In this document: in pieces, positions 42,903 through 50,041 of the stretch
How positions within the stretch are numbered: the first letter of the stretch is position 1
Layout: the number at the start of each line of letters is the position of its first letter
NCBI GenBank assembly: GCA_020852515.1
Contig: JADZAS010000003.1
Coordinates: forward strand, 23,787 to 87,786
Direction: 5' to 3'
Origin: Phycisphaerales bacterium
GTDB lineage: Bacteria > Planctomycetota > Phycisphaerae > Phycisphaerales > UBA5793
Length of the DNA: 64,000 nucleotides
The notes under the pieces: model-generated
What the model was told of the DNA's origin: nothing
Seen by the model: only the letters and a program-made list of their open reading frames with translations
Database searches by the model: none
Made by a program: the position numbers and the translations under genes

Positions 42903-42979
42903 GACTGGAGGCTGTAGGATTCGAGCGGCCGTGCGGCGCACCTCTTCTTCCTCCAGTCTCCAGCCTGCAGCCTCCGGTC
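42903..42979 (-). repeat. Inverted repeat in the late-operon gap
   Basis: GACTGGAGGCTG (42903-42914) is inverted as CAGCCTCCGGTC (42968-42979) with one mismatch, and the right arm is part of a tandem CTCCAG/CAGCCTGCAG pattern. In the transcript it can fold as a long hairpin between the decoration protein gene and the head-completion gene. Similar short repeats are seen between genes in GC-rich planctomycete DNA from memory, but not confirmed. Possibly an attenuator or a mobile repeat. Confidence 0.5.
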
Positions 42980-42986
42980 TCCTTCT

Positions 42987-43682
42987 TCACACCGTCGAAA
43001 GTGCAGCGCCGTCGTTGCACACCACACGCCAGACGAGCGTGCCGTTGTTGTCGATCGCGTGGAGGCGGATCGAGTCGTTCACTTCCGCCATCGTGATCGT
43101 GTTGTTGCCGGTCTGGTTGATCGCCGACGCGACGGTGATCACACACGTGCCGCCATCCGTCTTGATGAACAGCAGGAGTTCCTGCCCCACAAAAGTCGGG
43201 ATCGCCAGCGTCCGCGTCTCCGAGCCGCCCGTCACGATCGCCACGTAGCCCGATTGCGCGACGGGAATCGCTCCGGCATCGCCGGGGTCGGCAATAGCGC
43301 CGGTCAGGACGCTCTGGAGGCCGATGACCGAGTGGTCGACGATCACGCGGGCTGTTGCATCGGACTCGGCCGCGGCCCTCACCGTTTTGCCGAGATAGGC
43401 GTTGCCTGTCGAAGTGGTCGTCAACGCGCCGGTCCCGGCGGTGCCGCCGACGGGATCGCCGTTGACATCCCAGTAGACCGCAGTGCCGGCGTTGATCGCG
43501 CCCGTCACCTTGACGATGTCGTAGATGCCCGCCACGCCCAGCGATCCCAGCGCGTTGGCGGGGATCGGCGTCCGTGCAAAGCCCGGCAGTGTGCTCTGGA
43601 CCACCACCTGGCCGGCCGCGACCGCGCTGCCGGGGGTGTAGTCGATCGACTTGCCGTCGTGAACGAAAGTTGCCTGTGCCAT
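42987..43682 (-). CDS. DUF2190-type capsid decoration protein
   Basis: A 231-residue protein. The N-terminus AQATFVHDGKSIDYTPGSAV is the hallmark of DUF2190 family proteins, which sit directly after the major capsid gene and are thought to decorate or stabilise the head. Further on, AGIYDIVKVTGAINAGTAVY and VTGGSETRTLAIPTFVGQEL are beta-rich. The C-terminal half extends beyond the usual ~110-residue DUF2190 domain, so this may be a two-domain decoration protein with an added beta-rich domain exposed on the head. Confidence 0.8.
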   Translation of the reverse strand: MAQATFVHDGKSIDYTPGSAVAAGQVVVQSTLPGFARTPIPANALGSLGVAGIYDIVKVTGAINAGTAVYWDVNGDPVGGTAGTGALTTTSTGNAYLGKTVRAAAESDATARVIVDHSVIGLQSVLTGAIADPGDAGAIPVAQSGYVAIVTGGSETRTLAIPTFVGQELLLFIKTDGGTCVITVASAINQTGNNTITMAEVNDSIRLHAIDNNGTLVWRVVCNDGAALSTV

Positions 43683-43741
43683 GTTGAATCTCCTGTGCGC
43701 AGATGAGTGGGACGAACCCGTCACCGCGGTTACGAGTCTGA

Positions 43742-45781
43742 TCAGGCCTCGCCCTTGCTCTTGGTTCCACCACGCGGATCCTGAAGGTTCACGCCGAAGT
43801 CGTGGTAGCCGCGCATCTGGATGCCCAGCACGTTGAAGTCGGCCTCGGCGGTCTCGATCGTCGGCGACTCCTGCCCGTTGAGGAACGCAACCTCGATCAC
43901 CGGAAGGTCGGCCGCATCAGCGAGCAGATACCACGCCTTGGCCGAGTTGCCGGTGTACTGGGCGTTGCTCAGGTACCGGCTCACCTCGACGCGGAACTTG
44001 CCCTGGTGTGGGTTGCTCACCGGGTATTTCGTGCTCGCCGTGGTGTCGCGCAGTTCCATGCTCTTGAAGAGTTGGCTGCCGATGGCGCTGAGAGCCGTCG
44101 GCACGAGGAGGATGGCGGGCAACATGCCCAGCGGCTTGCCATCCCCATCGACCTGGTCCATGAAGGCGACCTCGGCCTTGGTCAGGCCGTCGATGCTCAG
44201 GACCGTGTCAGCCCCGCTGAGGAAGTTCTTGTTGCCGACCTTGAAGAAGTCGCTGTTGGCCATGAAGATCGACCAGAAGACATCATTGATCTTCAGGCCT
44301 GATCCACGCCCCAACTTGCGCGGCACCGTCGTGATGGCGCCGAGGTCATCGTTGATGATGTCGCGCCGGTCGATGGCCAGCAGCAGGCCGTAGGTGTCGG
44401 CCTTGTTGGTGTACTGCTCTTCGCCGAGCGTGCCGTGCTTGAGTTCGCCGCCGGGCGCGACGATCTCGTACTGGTCCTTGCCGATCAGGCGATAGGACGT
44501 CACGGTCTTGAAGTCGCTGACATTCCGCACGGCGGTGATGTTGCGCCAGGTCCGCTCAACAGAGAAGAAGCCCTCGAGAAGGAACTTGTTGGCGACATTG
44601 CTCAGGATGCCGCCGATGTCGATCGTGCTCAAACCCGCCTCAATGCCGGGGTTGAAGGCGAACTTGAGCACATTGCGGCTGTCGCGGAAGTTGCGGCCGC
44701 TGTATCCATTCGCCCACGCCGCTTCGAGGAGCAGTTCCTGCAACCCGATGCCGCCGCGGAAGCGCTTGGCCGCCAGGTCGAGCGCTCGCTCCTCGCAGTG
44801 CTTCTCCAGGTCTTCGAACCGTGCCGCAATCAGGCATGCCGCTTCGAGGATCTGGGTGCTGACGCTCTGGTCCGGCACATGGACCGCCGGCGCCTTGGGG
44901 CGATTGGCGCGGAGGATCTCCAGTTCGGTGCGCGTCGCATCCCAGCCCTCTCGGATGGCCTGCGCCTCAATGTCGAGGTGCTGGCCGGCGCAGAGGCGGC
45001 GCACCGCCGCGATTCGACTCGTCTCCGCCAGTGCCTGCGCGCGAATGTCCTCAATGGCATTGGCGTTCGTACCGTTCTTGGAGGCGTCGTCGGTCGCCGG
45101 CGCTGATTCGACCGGGGCCTGCGAGACCACTCCGTTGGTGGCGGGGGCGCTCGTGCCGTTCGCATTGTCCTTCGTGTCACCGTCCATGTTGTTCTCCTGA
45201 GTCGCGGCGATCGCCGCGACGTTCACACTGGTCTTGCCGTCCGCTCCCAGGTCCACGAAACTGATCTCGCCCAGTGTCGCCTTGCGGACGACGTTGACTG
45301 GCCCGGCAAATTCCTGCCCGTTCACGAGCACCTTCTGCCCTTCGCGGATGAACTCGAACTCTTCGACCGAGGCCCCCACCGACGCCTGCCAGGGGAAGCC
45401 GTTCTTCGAGGAGGTGACGATCTCGCGAGCCGTGGGTGTGTCGCGCGACACCAGACCAGAGGCGATCAACTGACCCTGCTCGATCCGGATCGCGTCGGTG
45501 TGGCCGACACCCGAGGCAGGGTCATGGCTGAAACGGATCGGCCGCATCTGCGAGGGAATGTTCAGTCCCGCCAGATCGAGGATGACGGCGTGCCGCCAGC
45601 CCGCGACACGCATGGCGCTGCCGGTGTACGCCACCATCCTGAAGCGCGGCAGTGCCGTCTGCCCCTCGCCAGCCGCAGCTTCGATGTCGATCTGCGCTGC
45701 GGCGGTAATCTCGATCGATTGCGGCGTCGTGTTCTCAGGCGGCGATACGGCTGATCGCGTTGGCGTCTTGCTCTTGGCCAT
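43742..45781 (-). CDS. Fused prohead protease and major capsid protein
   Basis: A 679-residue fusion of two late proteins usually encoded separately. Residues about 45-200 are a prohead protease-like domain (FPWQASVGASVEEFEFIREG, VNVVRKATLGEISFVDLGAD). A linker rich in Asn, Ala and Thr (NNMDGDTKDNANGTSAPATN) follows, and a helical delta-like region around 235-340. From about 345 to the end is the major capsid part (NRNVLKFAFNPG region, KTVTSYRLIGKDQYEIVAPG, IDRRDIINDDLGAITTVPRK, SKGEA terminus). Self-cleavage would release the capsid protein. The gene overlaps the portal gene by 47 bases in another frame. Confidence 0.85.
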   Translation of the reverse strand: MAKSKTPTRSAVSPPENTTPQSIEITAAAQIDIEAAAGEGQTALPRFRMVAYTGSAMRVAGWRHAVILDLAGLNIPSQMRPIRFSHDPASGVGHTDAIRIEQGQLIASGLVSRDTPTAREIVTSSKNGFPWQASVGASVEEFEFIREGQKVLVNGQEFAGPVNVVRKATLGEISFVDLGADGKTSVNVAAIAATQENNMDGDTKDNANGTSAPATNGVVSQAPVESAPATDDASKNGTNANAIEDIRAQALAETSRIAAVRRLCAGQHLDIEAQAIREGWDATRTELEILRANRPKAPAVHVPDQSVSTQILEAACLIAARFEDLEKHCEERALDLAAKRFRGGIGLQELLLEAAWANGYSGRNFRDSRNVLKFAFNPGIEAGLSTIDIGGILSNVANKFLLEGFFSVERTWRNITAVRNVSDFKTVTSYRLIGKDQYEIVAPGGELKHGTLGEEQYTNKADTYGLLLAIDRRDIINDDLGAITTVPRKLGRGSGLKINDVFWSIFMANSDFFKVGNKNFLSGADTVLSIDGLTKAEVAFMDQVDGDGKPLGMLPAILLVPTALSAIGSQLFKSMELRDTTASTKYPVSNPHQGKFRVEVSRYLSNAQYTGNSAKAWYLLADAADLPVIEVAFLNGQESPTIETAEADFNVLGIQMRGYHDFGVNLQDPRGGTKSKGEA

Positions 45782-47240
45782 CGTCCTCTTCCTTGTCTGT
45801 GTCGTCGGGGTTGTCCGCGCCAGGTTGTGCCTGCGCCGGAGTCAGTCCCAGTTCCTTCATGAGTGTCACTTCGCGCGCCCTTTGGCGCAGTTCCTCTTCC
45901 CAGTCCCGTCCCTGCCGGGCAAACTCGGTCGCGAGCGTCGTCGTGTGATTGGTCAGGCGTGTCGCCTGCGCCGTGGCTTCCTTGGCGGGGTCGACGTGTT
46001 CCATCCCATCCCAGAACCAGGTGTGCGGCGTGGCAACGCCGATCGCCCGCATCGACTGAGGCAGCAACCCCTCGACGAGGACCGCCTCATCGAGCCAGGC
46101 GCGGAGAATCCGATCGAGGACCGACGTCTGAAGGTGGTTCTGCTCGACGCGGATCGACTTGTAGTAGGTCTGGTGGTCGAGACGGCCGGAGGCGTAGTTG
46201 TACCCGCTGGAGTTCCCCGCCGCGATGTTGTACGGGACGGTCATGCAACGCACGATCTCGTTGAGGATTTCGCGCTTGAACTCGGCGTACGTCGTCGCGG
46301 GTTGCTCGGCATGGACCTGGCCCAACTTCCAGCCGCCGGGCAGAACCGTGGCCAGACGCTTCTCGAGTTCGACGATGTCCATCGGCTCGAGGGATTCGGC
46401 TTCACCGTTCGGAGGGGTGTCGGTGTAGATGACGGCCGCGAAATCCGCGGCCGTCTCAGCCGCGGCGATCACCGCCAACGTGTAGCGCCGAAGTTGAGCA
46501 AAGAGCGGCAATGCCGGCGTGATGTCGGGAATACCGCGCCACTGGCCGGGCCGATCGACTCGGTAGTAGTGAACAACGGAGGACGCCGGCACAGTGTCGA
46601 ATTCGCCCGAGAACCCGAACGTGCCGCCATCACCCGGATGACGGCGCAACACGGTGTAGGCGACCGGGTTGCCGAACGAATCAAAGGTGATGCCGTCCGC
46701 CTCGCCGATCCGATGCAGACGACCGGGCGGGCTCGTCACCTGGTCGGGTTCGACGAGCCGCAGATCGAGTTGGACCGGCGCCTGGACGGCCGGGTTGCTG
46801 GTGAGAATCCCGAAGACCTCACCACTCTCTGCCCGGGCCAGGCGCATGGTGCGCAACTTCTCAGGCAGGTTGATTGCCCTGGACCACTGGGCGAACGACT
46901 TCTCGATGACCTCATTCGCCCTGGAGTCCTCCGTGAGCATCTGGAGACGCGGTCCGGTGCCGATCGTGTCATTGGCCAGTGTGAGCAAGATGCCCTTGGC
47001 GTAGGAGTTGTTGGCGACCTCGTACCGCGCCCGGTTGCGCAGAGTGCGCCGGACCTCGGGCGAGAGGGCTGCATTGGGCGACAGACCGTCGGCGTTCGCC
47101 CAGTGGCGACGGTTGTCGGTCGTGGTCTGGGCCGAGTCGAACTTGGCGCGAACGATCCGCACCGGCGGGCGCGATGACGTGGACGGCGCCGGCGTCTTGC
47201 CGCTGAACCACGATGTCACAAATCGCTTGAGCATCATCAC
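45735..47240 (-). CDS. Phage portal protein, lambda type
   Basis: A 501-residue portal protein, the ring through which DNA enters the head. It has the lambda gpB-like pattern: NRARYEVANNSYAKGILLTLANDTIGTGPRLQ, MRLARAESGEVFGILTSNP, WRGIPDITPALPLFAQLRRY, and in the C-terminal third MTVPYNIAAGNSSGYNYASGRLDHQTYYKSIR. The C-terminal tail is acidic (PDDTDKEEDDGQEQD). It overlaps the protease-capsid gene at its 3' end. Its N-terminus starts with MMML, so an internal Met a few codons in may be the true start. Confidence 0.92.
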   Translation of the reverse strand: MMMLKRFVTSWFSGKTPAPSTSSRPPVRIVRAKFDSAQTTTDNRRHWANADGLSPNAALSPEVRRTLRNRARYEVANNSYAKGILLTLANDTIGTGPRLQMLTEDSRANEVIEKSFAQWSRAINLPEKLRTMRLARAESGEVFGILTSNPAVQAPVQLDLRLVEPDQVTSPPGRLHRIGEADGITFDSFGNPVAYTVLRRHPGDGGTFGFSGEFDTVPASSVVHYYRVDRPGQWRGIPDITPALPLFAQLRRYTLAVIAAAETAADFAAVIYTDTPPNGEAESLEPMDIVELEKRLATVLPGGWKLGQVHAEQPATTYAEFKREILNEIVRCMTVPYNIAAGNSSGYNYASGRLDHQTYYKSIRVEQNHLQTSVLDRILRAWLDEAVLVEGLLPQSMRAIGVATPHTWFWDGMEHVDPAKEATAQATRLTNHTTTLATEFARQGRDWEEELRQRAREVTLMKELGLTPAQAQPGADNPDDTDKEEDDGQEQDANAISRIAA

Positions 47241-47437
47241 GCCGTACCCGGCGGTTCCAGTTGCACGAACTTCACCTTGAGCCCTTTGCCCCGGCTCGCC
47301 TTCTTGCTTTCGAGGTAGCGGTCCGCCTCGATCTGCTCGGCGAGGCCGTGCTGCTCGACGCTGCCCGAGTCGCCCGACGCCTTGGCGGGGCCTTGGGCGC
47401 TTTGTTTGATCGCCTGCTCGATGTCGGACTCAGACAT
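47237..47437 (-). CDS. Small head protein (gpW-position)
   Basis: A 66-residue protein, MSESDIEQAIKQSAQGPAKA with a basic C-terminus (ESKKASRGKGLKVKFVQLEP). It is in the usual place of gpW-like head-tail joining or small head proteins, just before the portal gene, and overlaps it by four bases. It lies inside the 3' part of another reading frame (47272-47646), so two proteins may be read from the same DNA here. Confidence 0.6.
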   Translation of the reverse strand: MSESDIEQAIKQSAQGPAKASGDSGSVEQHGLAEQIEADRYLESKKASRGKGLKVKFVQLEPPGTA

Positions 47438-47646
47438 CCCTGATCCTCGTAGATGAGTGCAACCATTCGTTTGCGCCACCGCCGCTGCCGCTGGGCGTAG
47501 GTGTTCACCGCGGTGGAAACGGGCCGCCCCTCCAGGTGCGCCACCCACGCCTCCTGCACCGCGTCGTCGCGGTCAGGCGCAGGGACAAAGCGCAACTCGA
47601 TCACGAGCCGCGCGGGGTCATCCAGAGGTGGAAGTGCATGGTTCAT
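47272..47646 (-). CDS. Small phage protein overlapping the gpW-position gene
   Basis: A 124-residue frame. The first ~70 residues look like a real protein (LVIELRFVPAPDRDDAVQEAWVAHLEGRPVSTAVNTYAQ), with a profile like a sigma-factor region 2 fragment that is common in planctomycete phages. The last ~50 residues are Arg/Ser-rich and are read in the same DNA as the 47237-47437 gene in another frame. Its start codon lies in the arm of a hairpin (TTCATCCGTC 47642-47651, GACGGATGAA 47659-47668), a possible way to control its translation. Confidence 0.5.
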   Translation of the reverse strand: MNHALPPLDDPARLVIELRFVPAPDRDDAVQEAWVAHLEGRPVSTAVNTYAQRQRRWRKRMVALIYEDQGCLSPTSSRRSNKAPKAPPRRRATRAASSSTASPSRSRRTATSKARRRAGAKGSR

Positions 47647-47668
47647 CCGTCAGGTACGGACGGATGAA
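47642..47668 (-). promoter_or_regulatory. Hairpin covering the start codon of the 47272-47646 gene
   Basis: TTCATCCGTC and GACGGATGAA form a perfect 10-bp stem with a 7-base loop. On the minus strand one arm contains the ATG at 47646, so folding would hide the start. The arm CTGACGGATG is also close to the TGTGACGGAT repeats in the 59.6-59.9 kb gap. The following 47669-47932 stretch shows no gene. Confidence 0.4.
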
Positions 47669-47933
47669 AGGCTCAGAGATTGCGGATGGGGAGGGGTTGG
47701 AGTGAAGTCGTTACACGGGTAGACAGTGCAAGTCGACCTACGGCAGTTCTGGAGAGGATCAATGTCGCAAACACCATATCGATTGGCTCTCTGCGGCCCC
47801 GCCGCGCCAAACTCGATAGTGCAGATCAGGGCCCAGCGATGTGGCCCGGGAATTGGATCGCGTCGAGCGCTGCGTCTGCCCACCGCCGGGACACCAGGAT
47901 GAATCCGGCCTATTCTCCGTTTTCTCGTGAACA

Positions 47934-47949
47934 TTGAACCTAGGTTCAA
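47934..47949. promoter_or_regulatory. Perfect palindrome upstream of merR
   Basis: TTGAACCTAGGTTCAA is a 16-bp perfect inverted repeat 24 bases before the merR start. It shares the half-site GGTTCAA with the dyad in the promoter downstream of merR, so it is a plausible autoregulatory operator. Confidence 0.5.
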
Positions 47950-47972
47950 CCTCGTTTCAGAGAGTGTACAGT

Positions 47973-48413
47973 ATGAACAAGCCCTACACGATCGGACAGA
48001 TCGCCGCCCACGCCGACGTCGCCACCTCGACGGTCCGCTACTACGAGCGCCGCGGCCTGCTGCGCTGCGAGGGGCGTTCGCGCGCCAACTACCGTCAGTA
48101 CGGCGAGGCGACGCTCGAACGGCTCCGCTTCATCCGCTCGGCGCAGGCGGCGGGGTTCACCCTCGTCGATATCCGGTCGCTCCTGCGGTTCCGCGATGGC
48201 GACGCCGCCCCCTGCCGGCAGGTGCAGGAACTCATCGCCGCACGTCTCGATCGCGTCCGGCGGGAACTGGCGCATCTGCGGGAAGTCGAGCAACTTCTCC
48301 AGCGGTGGAGCCGCGTCTGCCGGACTGCCGAGCGCACCGGTCGCTGCGGTGTGTTGGAGCGCCTCGGACGGGCCGAGAAAAAACTTTCTGCAAAAAGCAA
48401 CAGTCTCCCTTGA
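47973..48413 (+). CDS. merR: MerR-family Hg(II)-type regulator
   Basis: A 146-residue DNA-binding regulator, plus strand within the minus-strand late operon. The N-terminal winged helix reads TIGQIAAHADVATSTVRYYERRGLL. The metal site has three Cys at 81, 116 and 125 (APC-RQ, SRVC-RTAERTGRC), matching the Cys 82/117/126 of Tn501-type mercury MerR in spacing, so Hg(II) is the most likely signal. An AGAGAG site precedes the ATG. It likely controls the promoter at 48409-48440 and its own, via the 47934-47949 palindrome. It is the first gene of the mercury cassette. Confidence 0.88.
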   Translation: MNKPYTIGQIAAHADVATSTVRYYERRGLLRCEGRSRANYRQYGEATLERLRFIRSAQAAGFTLVDIRSLLRFRDGDAAPCRQVQELIAARLDRVRRELAHLREVEQLLQRWSRVCRTAERTGRCGVLERLGRAEKKLSAKSNSLP

Positions 48414-48440
48414 CCCTGAATCATGGTTCAAGGCGCATAA
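48409..48440 (+). promoter_or_regulatory. MerR-type promoter with 20-base spacer
   Basis: A -35 box TTGACC (48409-48414) and a -10 box CATAAT (48435-48440) are 20 bases apart, the long spacing that MerR regulators correct by twisting DNA. An imperfect dyad CCTTGACCC ... GGTTCAAGG spans the spacer. The boxes sit at the end of merR and before the Cys-repeat gene, so merR would activate the next genes in the presence of metal. Confidence 0.65.
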
Positions 48441-48506
48441 TGAACGAAGAGTCAACTGGAGGCGTCTGACGACGCCGCTTTCAACCCCCCATTCAAGGAG
48501 CCGCAC

Positions 48507-48818
48507 ATGATGACCAGAAAGACCTTCCTCGCACTGATGGCAACGACAATCGCCGCGACGAGTCTCGGCGCTTTCGGCCTCGTCTCACAAACGCAGGACC
48601 GCCCCGACTGTCCCGGAAAGATCGTCTGTCCGATCACCGGCGAACTCGTCTGCCGGGACCGCTGCCCCGCCGTCGATCCGTCTCGCCCTGACTGCCCGGG
48701 ACGGATCGAGTGCCCGCTGACGGGTGAACCCGTCTGTCGCGATCGCTGCCCGCTCGGCGAACAGGCGGCGGCGGACACGGCGACGGCGCTTCCCTCCTGC
48801 TGCCAGAATCGCAACTGA
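48507..48818 (+). CDS. Small exported Cys-repeat protein
   Basis: A 103-residue exported protein. After a signal peptide (ALMATTIAATSLGAFGLVSQ) come two copies of a ~30-residue repeat: RPDCPGKIVCPITGELVCRDRCP and RPDCPGRIECPLTGEPVCRDRCP, each with four Cys, then a short Cys pair (PSCCQNRN). The repeats are likely metal-binding, perhaps a thiol sink for Hg(II). A CAAGGAG site precedes the ATGATG start. It is the first gene after the MerR-type promoter. Confidence 0.75.
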   Translation: MMTRKTFLALMATTIAATSLGAFGLVSQTQDRPDCPGKIVCPITGELVCRDRCPAVDPSRPDCPGRIECPLTGEPVCRDRCPLGEQAAADTATALPSCCQNRN

Positions 48819-48895
48819 GCATCCGCCCATCGCCCCGGCGCCGTCTCCGGAGCCGGGGCGATCCTGCTGCTGCGGTCAAAGGACGGATCCTGCCC

Positions 48896-49834
48896 ATGAA
48901 GATTCGCGTTCTCTATTTCGACGGCTGTCCGAATCACCCGCCGGTCGTGGCGATGGCGCAGCGTCTGGTCGCGGAACACCGACTCAGCGCGCAGGTTGAA
49001 GAAGTCGAAGTCGGTCCTAAAGAGGTCGAGGAGCACCGCTTCCTCGGCTCGCCGACCGTACAGGTGGACGGCGTGGACATCGAGCCTGCCGCACGCGACC
49101 GCACGGACTTTGCGATGTCTTGCCGCGTTTACGACACGCCCGACGGCTGTCCGTCCGAGTCGATGCTTCGCGCAGCGCTGGGGCTGGGCGCGGCGGCTGG
49201 TACTCAAGCCGAATTGCCGGCGGCGGAGGCGCCGCCCACTGATCGAGCGGGATTCGCCGCCATCGGCGGATCAGTGGTCACAGCGGCGCTGTCAAGCGCC
49301 TGCTGCTGGGTGCCGCTGTTCCTGCTCGCCTTCGGGGCTTCGAGCGCCGGGGCGTCGGCGTTGTTCGAGCGCTGGCGCGGCGTGTTCATTGCTGTCGCGA
49401 TCGTGATGCTCGGCCTGGGCTTCTACTCCGCCTACTTCCGTCGCACCTCGTGCGCTAAGGGGTGTTGCGCCACCCGGTCGTCGCGCGGCCGGCGATTGCA
49501 GCGGGCGACGCTTTGGGTCTCGGCGGTCATCGTCGCCGCCTTCATCTTCGTTCCGCGATACATCGGTCTGCTGCTCGACGCCGGCGCGGCCGATACGAGC
49601 AGCGCTGTCGGCGCCGACGCGACCGAGTATGCCTTCAAGATCGAAGGCATGTCCTGCGAAGCCTGCGCCGTCACACTCCGCCACGAACTGGCCGGAGTTG
49701 AAGGCGTCATCGAAGCGCAGGTGGATTACACGACAAAGACTGCGACGATTCGAACTGCTGACATCGACACGAATAATCGTGTCGTCACTGCGGCGTCCCG
49801 CCTGGGATACAAGTCAACACTCCGTGACCGGTAA
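48896..49834 (+). CDS. Fused thioredoxin-like, MerT and MerP-like mercury transport protein
   Basis: A 312-residue protein with three parts that are usually separate genes. Residues 1-95 are a small thioredoxin-like fold with VLYFDGCPNHPPVVAMAQRL. Residues about 115-220 are a MerT-like membrane domain with the Cys pair C136-C137 in SSACCWVPLFLLAFG, three helices and a second Cys group (SCAKGCCATR). Residues 240-312 are an HMA domain (MerP-like) with G-M-S-C254-E-A-C257. It would move Hg(II) across the inner membrane. No mercuric reductase follows, so the reason to import Hg(II) is unclear unless merA lies elsewhere. Confidence 0.82.
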   Translation: MKIRVLYFDGCPNHPPVVAMAQRLVAEHRLSAQVEEVEVGPKEVEEHRFLGSPTVQVDGVDIEPAARDRTDFAMSCRVYDTPDGCPSESMLRAALGLGAAAGTQAELPAAEAPPTDRAGFAAIGGSVVTAALSSACCWVPLFLLAFGASSAGASALFERWRGVFIAVAIVMLGLGFYSAYFRRTSCAKGCCATRSSRGRRLQRATLWVSAVIVAAFIFVPRYIGLLLDAGAADTSSAVGADATEYAFKIEGMSCEACAVTLRHELAGVEGVIEAQVDYTTKTATIRTADIDTNNRVVTAASRLGYKSTLRDR

Positions 49835-49855
49835 GGGTATTGCGGTTGGGCATCC

Positions 49856-50041
49856 TCACCCCCCCACCCGCTCCGTCGTCGTCACGCGCCGCCCGCAGTG
49901 TCGGCATTCCCGCCTTCTCCGAATGGCCCCGCCGAGGATTTGTCGGGTGTAGATCACCTCGAAGTGGCCGCAGCCGCACTTCGGGCACAGAATCCCGCGC
50001 GGCTCGGGCTCGCGTTTCGACCTGGTCGTGGTTTCGCTCAT
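49856..50041 (-). CDS. Small zinc-ribbon protein in the late operon
   Basis: A 61-residue protein with two CxxC pairs, CPKCGCGHFEVIYTRQILGG and RECRHCGRRVTTTERVGG, the NrdR-type zinc-ribbon pattern. It starts at an ATG overlapping the terminase stop (ATGA), and ends 22 bases before the convergent mercury fusion gene. Small zinc ribbons like this are frequent in phages, often as transcription or packaging accessories. The mercury cassette lies directly downstream, so it marks the left side of the insertion point. Confidence 0.75.
   Translation of the reverse strand: MSETTTRSKREPEPRGILCPKCGCGHFEVIYTRQILGGAIRRRRECRHCGRRVTTTERVGG

Noticed and set aside
45498..47177. A 559-codon plus-strand frame opposite the capsid and portal genes
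   Set aside because: Antisense to strongly identified phage structural genes, with no domain of its own.
48440..48469. Nine-codon frame directly after the MerR-type -10 box
   Set aside because: It overlaps the promoter itself, so it could not be on the transcript; considered as a leader peptide and dropped.
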